DNA of 64,000 bases from Zelopaecilomyces penicillatus. Lineage: Eukaryota > Ascomycota > Sordariomycetes > Hypocreales > Pseudodiploosporaceae. The stretch's first letter is position 1. Each line of letters starts with the position of its first letter. The stretch covers positions 744,001 through 808,000 of the forward strand of contig VCCP01000003.1 in assembly GCA_005765155.1 (NCBI GenBank). Reading direction: 5' to 3'. Below, one piece after another: positions 25,501 through 35,400 of the stretch. The position numbers and the translations under genes were made by a program. The notes below the pieces were generated by a model, which made no database searches, was not told where the DNA came from, and saw nothing but the letters and a program-made list of their open reading frames with translations.

Positions 25501-26227
25501 TCGGAGATTTCACAGGTGTCGTGACGACGCCAGCCAGTTTCCACAAGTCTTCAATGCTCGTATTTACAGCCATCGTGGGCGACTGCTTGACGGGCTTGAT
25601 GACGCCAGCACTGGTGTTTGCAAAGATGCTAACCAAATCACCAGGAGACAATCTCAGTTCGTCCTGAGAGAAAGAAAACATGACGAGCCAGGGCACGCGA
25701 TTGCGAACTGGCGCGTCACTAGATCCTGCAGCCATAAGTCTCACTTTCTCTCTCAACTGAGCATTGGATCCTGCTCGAGGGCTTCCTAAGCGTTCCCATG
25801 GGAGGTGCGGATCCGTGAGGACAATATGCGGCAAGATGCGGTGGTCATCGCTGTAGCCAGCAGGCGGATACGTCGAATGAACACTTCCATCTGGTAACGA
25901 GAACTGGGGGGCATCGACAAAAAAGTCCTGCTCTGCTTCCAATGCCAATTGCTGGTTGTCTGGGGCTTTGATGCTTTGTGATACAGTAACACGATGCTTC
26001 TGGCCAGCGTCCAGTCCGGGTGCCCAGTAAGACTTGAGCTCTTGCTGGCCAGGAAGCGGCTGAGCAAGGTCGTCGTCCTCGCTATCCTCTTCATTTGAAG
26101 CAGTGGACCTTCGAAGAGCACGTCGAGCCTCTCGCTGAGTCGCCGCTACAACACGTCGAGCGTGACGTATAGTAAGATGTCTAGGGGAGTTGACGCGAGT
26201 GCTTTTGCTGCCAGGAAAGATAGCCAT
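22592..26227 (-). CDS. Giant protein of unknown function, bacterial-type family (1211 aa)
   Basis: A single uninterrupted frame of 1211 codons with ATG at 26227. The N-terminus (1-50) is basic and arginine-rich. From about residue 131 it reads L-P-H-I-V-L-T-D-P-H-L-P-W-E-R, then P-W-L-V-M-F-S-F-S near 190. Later come F-Y-R-G-P-F-T-P (about 435), S-V-A-W-Q-I-G-R (about 480) and G-V-P-A-H-C-L-I-P-D followed by S-L-R-F-F-R-I-D-N-Y-W-V-D-A-L-I-D-G-A (about 640-675). I associate these motifs with large uncharacterised bacterial proteins; this is memory, not a search. No signal peptide or membrane segment is evident. The last part (about 960-1211) looks beta-rich, with a Ser/Thr/Asn-rich linker before it. 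It is divergent from the propeller-like gene at 27194, with a 966-bp shared upstream region. Function unknown. Confidence 0.75.
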   Translation of the reverse strand: MAIFPGSKSTRVNSPRHLTIRHARRVVAATQREARRALRRSTASNEEDSEDDDLAQPLPGQQELKSYWAPGLDAGQKHRVTVSQSIKAPDNQQLALEAEQDFFVDAPQFSLPDGSVHSTYPPAGYSDDHRILPHIVLTDPHLPWERLGSPRAGSNAQLREKVRLMAAGSSDAPVRNRVPWLVMFSFSQDELRLSPGDLVSIFANTSAGVIKPVKQSPTMAVNTSIEDLWKLAGVVTTPVKSPMGPPDMKDSRGDFIFVPSDLFTSLFSTYDSQNRRVKPSKPDTSQYAYLAHVRNINGSGMALAGVEDTAVFSIVLGNRSGPLDIVAPTTMCAHLVSIEGVEDMDFPSDSQRYVAMCSLYSWNYTVLPPNTLNVPDAFQHLGRTLQVLRAPDSIIDPLRKSSDKMEQHIAKRLDDGFTLVKYLTQTGEPTVAFYRGPFTPTFVSGLDNLTQCSNTGIDLQILDKDLGIMDITYSVAWQIGRTMALGDEAYTAALGRLRTSIHKPAVGAVKLQMVKDINDHSIRTRTELLSDLSNMVKGLAAIHIEDKNNVRAPAPGQPSFNPGGAKKRWHRRLLGRAEQPNLSFTSPSIQARYPDAALKEVRKLARSKSGGLYNETNDPESTDWMIVLLWLVDRMFLVGVPAHCLIPDPTYLETESLRFFRIDNYWVDALIDGALSLGNHSIIDNDRVIIKQALNDYISHTPEGLPHPIQIPSYGFYLRSDLVTMFPDLRVEVLPDGKALQDTGQDLPAGAPLLRHEIVTDGVMMGFMDRVPGSADFGSLVFTQPAHQQRFAVARGLGSGQIKVDMRRQYTVDQTTRMKDDDRHLALKSDIIYTPSGDKSTDNIFIWNSQPGTMLNDLRILRLPQFANLQLEILNEYMGTYDDGGQKKRFFQDDTATSALFSMQMNDPIYNLTIDLRPHPPESTLARLGPLSNTGPEVRTLKRLTPARVNAPFADSQESQSDTAPSTQPGDESSIGNANDNATFTRHPNYVPSSIALSTNLGPHVRATRLLSSNDLSTPTTVFSPPNTGQDNTIAAEPPRYKTVVSSNNGIDWDTVILGEHNLAQDLIFSIKVEHDKASKYLLTELDIQITFGPSGRIPNLLMPKYDGPGTIMLTNLRFNAFHQVLNDNGETVLRLRLLPRAAKGWVDIDTVKDLSFLLGLATLNTQRSYPYQAYIQSWAIYCIDPNDPKLGPENTYKLPNPDVLVTVYDV

Positions 26228-27193
26228 ATTGTGGAAGCCTGTTTAGAGGCAGTCTAGGTCTTCTGGATTGCTTAGTGCTTTGGTACAGTCCTGCCTCTCT
26301 CAGGTCGTAAACAATTCGACTGGGAGGTTGTTACAAAATCGACTACGTAAAGGATTTGGTAGTCCAAAGCTGTTCTTGCTATCTATACACAGCTAGTAGC
26401 GATACATGAGGTAGTTCAGTAAGCAGACGGATGCATAAAAAAGAAGAAAAGATGAACAATTAAAATAAAAAGATATTTGAGAATAAAAGCTTCCTCTTCG
26501 AGTCAAACATAGCTCTTTTTCTTGTTGATCATAAATTTTTAATAAAATCCAATTTTGATTATCACAAAATACATCTTTTGATTTGACTTTCCTTTCTCCT
26601 CACTGACGTTACATGGCAGCACCAGCAAGGACTTTAGCAAACGGCTGCACACACCCACCTGTTTTATCCACACCCTTCTCAACCATCATTTTCTACTAAC
26701 GCGGAACTCAATGCATATGCAGGCGCAATGATGATACATCTGGTCCAGAAACATACATGTCGTAAAGGCGGGCCAAAATGCGACCAGACGGGTCGGCTTG
26801 TCTACTGTGCCCCGCGATGGTGGTTTAGGCACCCAAAGAACGAGCCTACGGCCTCCGCTCATTGACGCTGCCTCGTAATGTAACTCCATTGTCAACGTGT
26901 TTTGCAAGCCAATACGAAAAGGTAATCCCTTTGATGCTGTCAGGTCCCTGGGTCACTCACTTGTTCCTCGCCAAATCCCAGTTGCAACATGGAATAGCGT
27001 CGTTTCTAGTTCTTCTTCTCCCCCGCCCTTATTAATATCATCCAAGCTCCCCTGAACTATAAACATCTTCACCTTTGTCTGAATTTCTACAATTCGACCT
27101 ATTCCAACCCCTAATCATCTTGACAGAATCTTCGCTTGTCGTTACCAACTGAAAACAATAGTATCATTTCATCTTACAACAAACCTCGCCAAC
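26228..27193. promoter_or_regulatory. Divergent intergenic region between the 1211-aa gene and the propeller-like gene
   Basis: No gene is supported here. The two flanking genes are transcribed away from it, so both promoters must lie inside. Pyrimidine-rich stretches and an 'actataaac' TATA-like word sit about 130 bp before the ATG at 27194. Specific binding sites could not be assigned. Confidence 0.4.
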
Positions 27194-28183
27194 ATGACCG
27201 CCTTCGCAGCTGTTTACAGTCCTAATCAACCCGCGGAAACCGGGATCAATGTGTACTTTAATACTGCCAATGCTCAACTTGCTGTTACTTTGAAGAGTAG
27301 CGTCGATGATAATGATCCAAGCGGAAAGGAATTCGCGGCCTCGGAAAATGACTATGAGGGTTACATCATGAACCCGTCCGAGCTTGCTGTAGGCTCCTTC
27401 CGCGGTTTCGATATCGTGGTCGCTGTTACGAAGCCAAAATCCGAAGGCCGACCGGTGAATAACCAGATCTCCGTCGTCTCCCCCGTATACATGGGTATTG
27501 GAAAGAACACACTGCAACATCTCAAAGTTGCGGTTGCTGCTTCCGCTGCAAATGCCTGGGTCTACTTCCTAGAGTAAGCTCTGCATCCATCCACAAGATG
27601 AGTTGGAATGTCATTAACACATTCATTACCACAACAGCGGTCCAGATCGTGAGGTCAGGTTGAAGGAGTTCAATTACACGACTTCAGGCACCACATCCTA
27701 CAGGGAGGCAGAAGACATCATGGTGAATAGCTCGCTCGCAGCATGGCACAATGAAGAGACCAACCATCGCTATGTCATCTACCAAGATTACAACCAAAAG
27801 CGCCTCAAAGAATTCAACTTGTCAACCAAGGATAGTAGGTTCTCCTGTCACTAGCTTAATCCGTGACCAGTAATAACTGACCTTGTGTAGCTAATGGCAT
27901 CGTTTCCACGGATGAGGCGAAGGAGGGTACGTCCATAGCCATTTCTTTCGTTCAGGGCAAAGTCTACTTGTACTACGCTGATAAGTTGGACAACCTGCAA
28001 CGAGTGATAAAAACCGGCTCGACCTGGAGCGCATCAAGGAGTGTGGAAAACAGCCCGCCAGTTGGCACCAGCCAGATCGCTATTGCGACCGCCAATAAGT
28101 ACAACCACATCTTTTATATTCAACGCGACGACTCTCGCAAGGCGGCTACAGGTTTCACCCATGTTATCGATCCTCTTCAGTAA
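27194..28183 (+). CDS. Small beta-propeller-like, fucose-lectin-like protein
   Basis: Exons 27194-27573, 27638-27834 and 27891-28183 join in phase (2, then 1) to 289 aa. The protein repeats a pattern of short strands with aromatic residues: V-Y-F-N-T-A-N-A-Q-L, V-Y-F-L-E-D-G-P-D, Y-V-I-Y-Q-D-Y-N-Q-K-R-L-K-E-F, V-Y-L-Y-Y-A-D-K-L-D-N-L-Q, followed by W-S-A-S-R and I-F-Y-I-Q-R-D-D. Such y(l/v)yy-D-xx-x-x-L repeats are typical of fungal fucose-specific-lectin-like propellers, but key sugar-binding residues cannot be confirmed. There is no signal peptide, so it is cytosolic or leaves the cell unconventionally, as many fungal defence lectins do. Its place between two giant genes suggests it belongs with them. 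Confidence 0.55.
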
Positions 28184-30148
28184 TGTGGGCTTTGCTTAGT
28201 CTATGGGTGAATATGGGCTGGCAGTTTGTTTGCTCCCCCTGGTCACTGGGCATAGCTTAGATCAAAATGATACACACAGCACATGATGTGACTGTCATTA
28301 TTTATCCACTTGTCTTTGATCCTGTTTCAGTTTTCTCTGCTCAAAACACGGTGAAATAACAGTAAATATGAAATCATCCTAGACTTTTGGTTTATCTCTG
28401 GAATTTAGTTACTCTACTTGACGGAATGTCGTTGGTGTTAGGTCGACACAAGTGTTGTGGATTTTTAGTTGAACGACAATCCAGCACACACCAAGTTCAC
28501 TCGAACCGATGACTATTATTTACTCAAGCTCAGGACAAAACAGTCACCACCCCACAGCATCACATGTAAAATCCAACATGACTTGAAGAGTTTACTGTCC
28601 CATGAGTATACCGACACGGTCCATGGCACGTACATGCATTTCGGCCGTGAAAAACTGCAACTCTGGCAATCAATCATATCAAGCCAACCGAAGACGCCCG
28701 GTTGCTTGCGTTCGCGGGGTTTGACCAAAGGCAAATATGATCAGCTGCCTGCCTATTCACGCAATATTCTAATTCGACCACGTCATTGCAACCCGCTGAT
28801 CGGATTACATGTTTCCCGCGTCACTTCTACCAGGTTCATACCTAGCATCTGCGCGTATCGTGTAACGCGAGGCGGTTGCATGGAGTTGCATTTTATGGCG
28901 GGGAAACATGAATGTTGCAACTTGCAAGCCTGTGCCTTCGTTCCGGCATGCCAGCAGAGCCCAACTTGACCCACGATCATGCGTTATGCAGTGCTCCAGC
29001 CTCCAGCTACCATAACAGGTGCATGCAAGAAACTCGGTCCGAGTAGTACTGAGGTCCAAAGCAAATCCCAAGACTTTGGAAATGGACCTCCACAGAATTG
29101 AAATGGATTCTCCACCATCTCCCGAAAATGGGCAATGTGGACAAAGTTATGCAAGGCCAAGGTGTAAGACGAGGTACATACAGTAGGTCTGCAATGGCAA
29201 CTCTCGTCTGATTCTACTAATGTATTGTCGTCAACGGGGTCATAGGCTATGATTGGTCCCCAGATGCATGGATAGTGGTTCCATTTCTCGGACTACTGCA
29301 TCTTGCCGCCCGGCCCGCGAAGGGCGCTAACCAGCCGTCAAATGTGGGCCTGCTAATCGGTTTGCGTGGTACATCCGTAGGTCGTAGCATGCACATGTAC
29401 TGTTTATATGCAACTCCGGACAAAACAGGGTTGTTGGTGTGGCATTGATAAACAAACGTCATTCAAGACAGAGGCTGTGCATTCGTTTGCGGTTATGCAT
29501 ATCTATCAACCTTGTGTGCAGCAGCTACCCCGCGTGTGCTACTGACTTTTATACTAAAGCTTGGATATTAATATAATTAATATAGTTTATAATATTGATT
29601 AAAAGCAGTAAGTTTTAACTTGTTTAATTATATAAATATAAGAGCAGATTTAATAATATTCTTTTTCTCTTATTATAATATATATATATATTAGATCTAA
29701 AGAAATTATAAGAAAAAAAAGGTCTTTTATTCATCTTAAAAGTGATGTTTTATATAATAAAGTATAATTTAATTAATTATATTATATTATTTTCAAAAAG
29801 ATAAAACAACTAGTTCTAATTATTAAAAATAAAAGAATTTCTTTATTAAAATTCAAGTATAAACTAAGTATTAAACGGAATAATAAAAAAATAACATCCT
29901 AATAAATATATTATATAAATAATAGTATTTTAAAGCCAGACTAGTTTAAATATACTATATTAACAAATATAGCTGGAGAAATAAGTTTATAATTTTCATA
30001 CCTGAAAAGGTTAAAAATAGACGTTTCTACTATTCAAGCTTTGGAAATACTTTCGACTGTTCGTCCATCAACCCAATCGTCCCTATCAAATCTCAGCCAT
30101 GCAACAACATTGATCAACTAGCTGCGCTGGCATGTACACGTCCTCCCA
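28184..30148. other. Gene-free stretch with AT-rich block
   Basis: Short frames at 28469-28969 and the overlapping minus frames have no motif or splice support. 29560-30000 is a stop-filled AT-rich block of the RIP type. Confidence 0.45.
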
Positions 30149-30711
30149 TCAAGATGCGCTGCGGCTCATCAATTCCACCGTCACCGTAGCTTTGCCAGGT
30201 GGCTTCTTCAGTTCCGCCACCACACTGTCAAAGTCCGTCGGCTTAGTATAGCGATACAGCTCATTTGATATCATGTTCCAGGCGTAGCAACCGGTTCCAT
30301 ACGTAAACATGTACAGTTCTCCACCTCCTTCCGGGGTCTTGATCATCCGAGGCGTAAGCTGATTTCGGTCTTTTAAGCCGTAGGCTGCAGCGTTGAGAGT
30401 ACCACGGCCTTGTGGCCCCCAATTGACATCAGTCTCCATCTCATCGGGGTCGGTAGTCCAAAATTCAGGAGGACTGAAATCTGCGTTGGTCTACATGTAC
30501 ATGCAGGTTAGCGTAGGGCCGGGATGCATTCGCATGGTATGCGGAGGGGAAAGAGATAAGAACAAAGTCATGGAGATGCAAATATGACCTCAGTAGAGGT
30601 ATCTTACCATGATTGCTCTGCGAGTCAGGTAAAAGGTATGGAGAGGGGTGTGAAAATGGGGCCACTTGTCCGTCACTTGTTGAATGCAAGATTGGAATGA
30701 AGGAGCAAAGT
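30149..30711 (-). CDS. Small protein of unknown function, divergent from the deaminase-like gene
   Basis: Two exons are well supported: 30711-30608 and 30490-30149, joined in phase 0 across a GTAAGA...catgtag intron. They encode about 147 residues that read coherently through F-S-P-P-E-F-W-T-T-D-P-D-E-M, N-W-G-P-Q-G-R-G-T-L and G-T-G-C-Y-A-W-N-M-I to the stop. An acceptor (cactag) precedes 30711, so at least one 5' exon is missing from this range. A possible one with ATG lies near 30858-30795, but its donor is weak. I do not recognise the family. The gene runs head-to-head with the deaminase-like gene about 330 bp away, as expected of a co-regulated pair; any immunity role would be pure inference. 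Confidence 0.5.
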
Positions 30712-31038
30712 CTAGTGACGTGCTTATACGTACATCTATATGCCTTCACACGTGATTCATATTGTCGTTTTGGAGGTTTGCCAGACAATGTCCACGTATG
30801 TATTTGTACAAAAGTGCTTGGTCCAGAGACATGCGAATCATCTGCGGAGATGGATCCTCAGGTATGTAGCACCCACCCACCGCATTCAAGCAATATCCTG
30901 TATCCCGAGGTATCGCCCAGCACCGATATCTTGTCCTTGAGTCATTACCATCACTGACTGATCACGCACACTTGCCCTCCCACAGAATCTCTTGAAGCCC
31001 ACAGAAGTTAACCCATTTCAAATTCACTCAACCGGAAA

Positions 31039-32262
31039 ATGGCAGCGCCGGCGGCTCTCCTCTGCCCATTTGGCACTACGGCAGCGGACGACTGGTTTAA
31101 TAAATCAATGGCATACGAGCAGAGCGAAGTGAGTTGCAGTCCCTAGCGCTTTCTTATATCCGAATATGCCTATAAACCTACACATGCTCGCCAGACAATG
31201 TGACTCAACAAACAAACGAATAGATTTTTGCGTGGCTTGACAGCGCCATGAACGGAAGGGCTGGTGGCGATGCAACTAAAGATGAAACTGTCCAGAAAGA
31301 ACTGAAAGCAATTTACAATAAGATGAAGAGCCTCTCGTAAGAATTCATTGCTTTACCATGGTAAAAAAAAAGTAAAGGATATCGTATCGCTAACCCAAAA
31401 AAAAAAAAAAGTCTCCCAAACGGCGCTGATTATTTACAGCCTGAGCCGTTGAGTCATATCCTACGCGAAAACACCAAAACCCCGGAAGGGGCTGATGCAT
31501 TGAAGGTGGTTCTGTGGCCGCCCGGGTATAGATATGCGGGCAGCACACGAACTACGCAATATTTTACCCCATACGATTTATTAGGACTTTTTCTCAGCTT
31601 GCTTGGCCCTGCGCCGGCGGGAGCTAACCTGCAGAACTATTTCATGCCCATGACCATTGTCTATGCCAAATGGTGCTCATACTTGGGAGGCGCCTACAAA
31701 ATGTTCGACAAGCCCAACCCTGGTCAGGGCGCTGGGTATTGGCCCTACATGTTTCAATGTACCTGGCGTCCAGTGGACAAGGAAAGCGGCAAGATGTGGT
31801 TCTTCCTCGGGGCCTCATCAGCCGGAGATTCTTTTACTCAAGCCGGCTGGCAGGACAAGTTTCAAAGAGCCCGGTATGCTGAGCTGAGCAAAGCTCAGTC
31901 TATAGCCAGCCCAAAGTACTTTGATCAGCTGAAGGGACTGGTTGAGACAGCGACCAATCCACTTGGGAACTGTGGCGAAACGTATCCCTTAACACATTTA
32001 TTGACGAGGTATGTGGATGAAAACGCCCCATTTCATGTCCTGACTCCTGACCCTATTTGAATTTTGTAGTGGCAACCCTGCAGAGAGCAAGAAAGTATTC
32101 GGATTAGCTGTCAACAACCGCTTTATAGACGACAAGGGCGGCCCGAAATCCTACACTTCGATACCAAAGAGGAGGCTGAAGCCGGCGGGCCCTTGTGCAA
32201 CTTGCTCGTTCCTAATCAAACTGGCTCGGGGAAACCGTGGTAATTTTGCAGGAGCCAAGTAA
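31039..32262 (+). CDS. Deaminase-fold protein with CxE and PCxxC zinc motifs
   Basis: Exons 31039-31128, 31224-31336, 31412-32008 and 32070-32262 join in phase to 330 aa. The C-terminal part carries the zinc-site signature of the cytidine-deaminase fold: N-C-G-E (C255, E257) and, 54 residues on, P-C-A-T-C (C309, C312), with a strand-like V-F-G-L-A-V between. In this superfamily one Cys or His and two Cys bind zinc, and the Glu shuttles protons. Bacterial polymorphic-toxin deaminases and several fungal lineages share the C-x-E variant. The first 240 residues, with many aromatic residues, are not recognised. No signal peptide is seen. The third intron-exon junction follows a poly-A run and an alternative downstream acceptor (tttacag) that would hit a stop. 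The substrate (base, nucleoside or nucleic acid) cannot be told from sequence. Confidence 0.68.
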
Positions 32263-32493
32263 AAAGGAATAGGAAGGTTTTTGCTTCGTCTAGATTATGG
32301 ATGGCTAGAGTAGCTGGTATTGCTATATTATAAGTTCTTCAAAAAAGTACATGTGTGACCCATCATCATCATCATCAAGTTCCAGGTAATTAATGCTTGT
32401 GCACGGGCGGGTAAAATGGTGATGGATAATCAAGGTTAAATATATCATGTCAACTACCTACAGGATGTCGTGGGTGGGAAAGAAAAAAAGTCG

Positions 32494-35400
32494 CTACTTT
32501 GTCATCAACGGAGCCGCCACATACATATTCATGAATCCGCTCTTCAACCTTTCCGGAATGCCTGCAATACTCTTCAGAGATTCAGGCTCGGCCCACTTCA
32601 TCTTCTGCGCCAATTTCTCTACGAATCCGCCTTGACCATCCTGGCCAGTTCCCCAACCCGGAGCAACCCACGTGTCGAGGACTGCTTTATACTGCTCGGC
32701 ACCTCCGGTTGGTATGTCAGGGGCCCATGTAGGGTCCACTGGTGCTATGGTAGGGAATGCTCTCTCTGAAGGCAGAGTCTGGAGGCTTGCATCGGCAACA
32801 TCAAAGGCAGGGAAGGGGTCTGGTGCTATTTGAGCTATGGGGGCAGTCATTTGCACACCCATCAACAAAGAAAGGGTGGTGTCATCGCTATTGAGCAGGT
32901 CTTTGATATTATTGCGGCCTCCTTTTGGATCGCCATCAGATGTATCTAGAGAGGAGTGAGTGAGTTTGAATGGTATTAGTTGAGTGAGCAGTAATTAGCA
33001 AACGGAATAAAAGGCGGGAAACTTACATTGCCCCCATAGAGCCTTGGGCACGCTCTTCCGGTATTCCTCGTACCGCCACCCGTCATCTGGATCTGGCACA
33101 CCATCCTGCTGTACTGTGACGACAAGAGTTGAATCTACCGGAGATGTGAGCTGCATTGGCTTGCTATACACGTCATCACCAGTCAAGATAGCCGGTCCGT
33201 CTACAGCATTCTTGAATGATGTAATGGCCATTTTGCAGCCAACAACAAAAGAAAATGTGCCCGCCCGCACAATCCACGGCTCATTTGGTTGTTTGTTTGG
33301 CTTGTCGCCTGGGTTCAGCAAACCAGACTGCGCAAGGAAATTGTGCCCTTCATTCTTTGCTGGCGAAGCCGCCAAGGCCTCCTCTGCTGTCTCGTCGCCT
33401 TCCGCCGACATGGTGAGCAGAGCCCTACTCGCAGACGATGCATTCGGGGATGCCTGCAGCACAAGCTGATAGAATTCAGCTAGAGTGACAGCTGGGACAC
33501 GGGCCTCGGATTGGCCAAAGTTGATATCAAAACCCATGATCCAGAAGTCGACGTGCACGCGACCAGCCAAGGGAGGGCCCCAGAGGTATAGCTGAGCACC
33601 AATCTCGGCCGAGATACGTATATGGATGAACCAAACTTTCATCTTGAACGCAATACCAACGGCGAGGCCTGCTTGTGCGTTAAAATAAAATGGCTTATAA
33701 TTAATCAGGAAATCAGCAAAGGCGTCAAACCAAGCCTCAAGTGGACCGGCGCTGAAGGAAGCATGGAGTCGACCACCTGCCATACAAGCCTTTGGTGTGA
33801 TGGCAAAGTATGCCTGACCTGAGATACTGAGATTGTTACCGAGACTCCAGCTAATACCTAGCCGTGGAGGATTAGGATAGCCAGTAGGAACAGCAAACGC
33901 CTGATGATAGCCTCCCAGAGTATAGACAAAATCACCAATAATAGACTTATCAGCCTCAGGGGCATCAAACCAGTAATAGAGACCAGCACCGCCTGTTAGG
34001 TGGCAGGACTCATGAAGGATGAATGATCTTGGTGACAATTGTGCCTCGATCTTAAGTGTACCATATTGGAAATCAGCAACAGCAGAGATACCAAGCTCAA
34101 CATGTGCTAGTTTAACAGGCGATGCAGCCGTTGGGATGTCGGCGATTACCAACGCAAACAGGCCCAACTTAATAGCTTCACCAAACTGCACTACAACAAC
34201 GGCATTAAAGCTTAGCATCTTGAATGCATCCACCTTCATACCCACAGCAGCCCAGTATGTCTTATCCAGAGGCTTGAACCAACCGGTCGGCCCTGGGTCA
34301 GTCAGCTTTTGCAAAGCCTCCATCGCATTTGTGGCATTGCTGAGGCTTGCGCTGGCAATGAATGGGAACTCGGATATCTGGTCCACGGTAGGTACACGAA
34401 CACTACTGTTATAGCCAAAGCCGCCGCAAACACCGGAGATTTCTGCGAATTCTAGCGTGACCAGGGGACCATCTAGCTTTGCAAACACGAAAACAGACTT
34501 GAACGGACCGCTGCCGCCTTGGGGCGTCACTACGCCATAGAAGGCGGCGGCTTGGAACTGGTAAACAGTCCAGCCGACAATCAGACCGCCGGCGTAGTAG
34601 TCAATCCCCCCAGTGTTGCCATGGCGGATAATGCCTGCGATGACCAAGGGCGGCTTTTCAAATGCCGCTGACAGGCCATCGATATTAGCCGTGAACGTGG
34701 GTAGCTCATCTAGCGTTTTGAATTGGGCTTGTAGACTGAATCCAATCAAAGTGAAGCCAATAGGGCCCATCTCAAATTTGGCATCAAACATAAAAGCAAG
34801 CATCTTATCCTTGTACTTCAAACCAACATTGCTGATGGATAATGGACCGGCAGTTTTCTTGTATGGTTCCTGAGCGCTTGGCCCACCATCATCATTATCC
34901 GCGTCTTTAGCCACCCTTGCGACCTGGCCGCCCGGAGGAGGAGGAGAAGCTTTGATCTTGGGCCTCATGAAACCGTAGTCCAGCAAGCATGACTTCTCAC
35001 CGGTAGGGCTAATAATGACAACGGCAAAGTGGCAGCCTGCTTCCACTAGCATGTCCGTGTCGCCAGGCTGCTTAAATTTGTCCTTGACCAGAATTTTCTC
35101 CTCAAAGCTGCTATTGATCTGTTGAAGGTCTTTGCGTGTGAAGCCCGTGACCTCTCCTGGCTTGGGAGTCTGTGACACTGGCATCGGAGCCTGCACCCAG
35201 AGAAAATACAATTCATCCAGCGGCTGTTGGAGCGTGCCAATTAATGGAACCTCGATTGTGATGTTGGGGAAGCCATCGATGGCTGCTTGAATCAGTCGCT
35301 TGGACGGTTGTTCGGGCTTCCAATCGACCCCATGCAGCTGAGCAAAGGCAAGACGTAGTTTGCCAATGTTCATCTCGGCCACGAGTTGGAAAGACGTATC

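Noticed and set aside
27194..28183. Definite fucose-specific lectin
   Set aside because: Repeat pattern fits a propeller, but the sugar-binding Arg/Glu/Trp triads could not be identified, so only a fold-level call is given.
31438..31448. Alternative acceptor 'tttacag' for the third exon of the deaminase-like gene
   Set aside because: It leads within four codons to a stop; the acceptor at 31411 keeps a long open frame.
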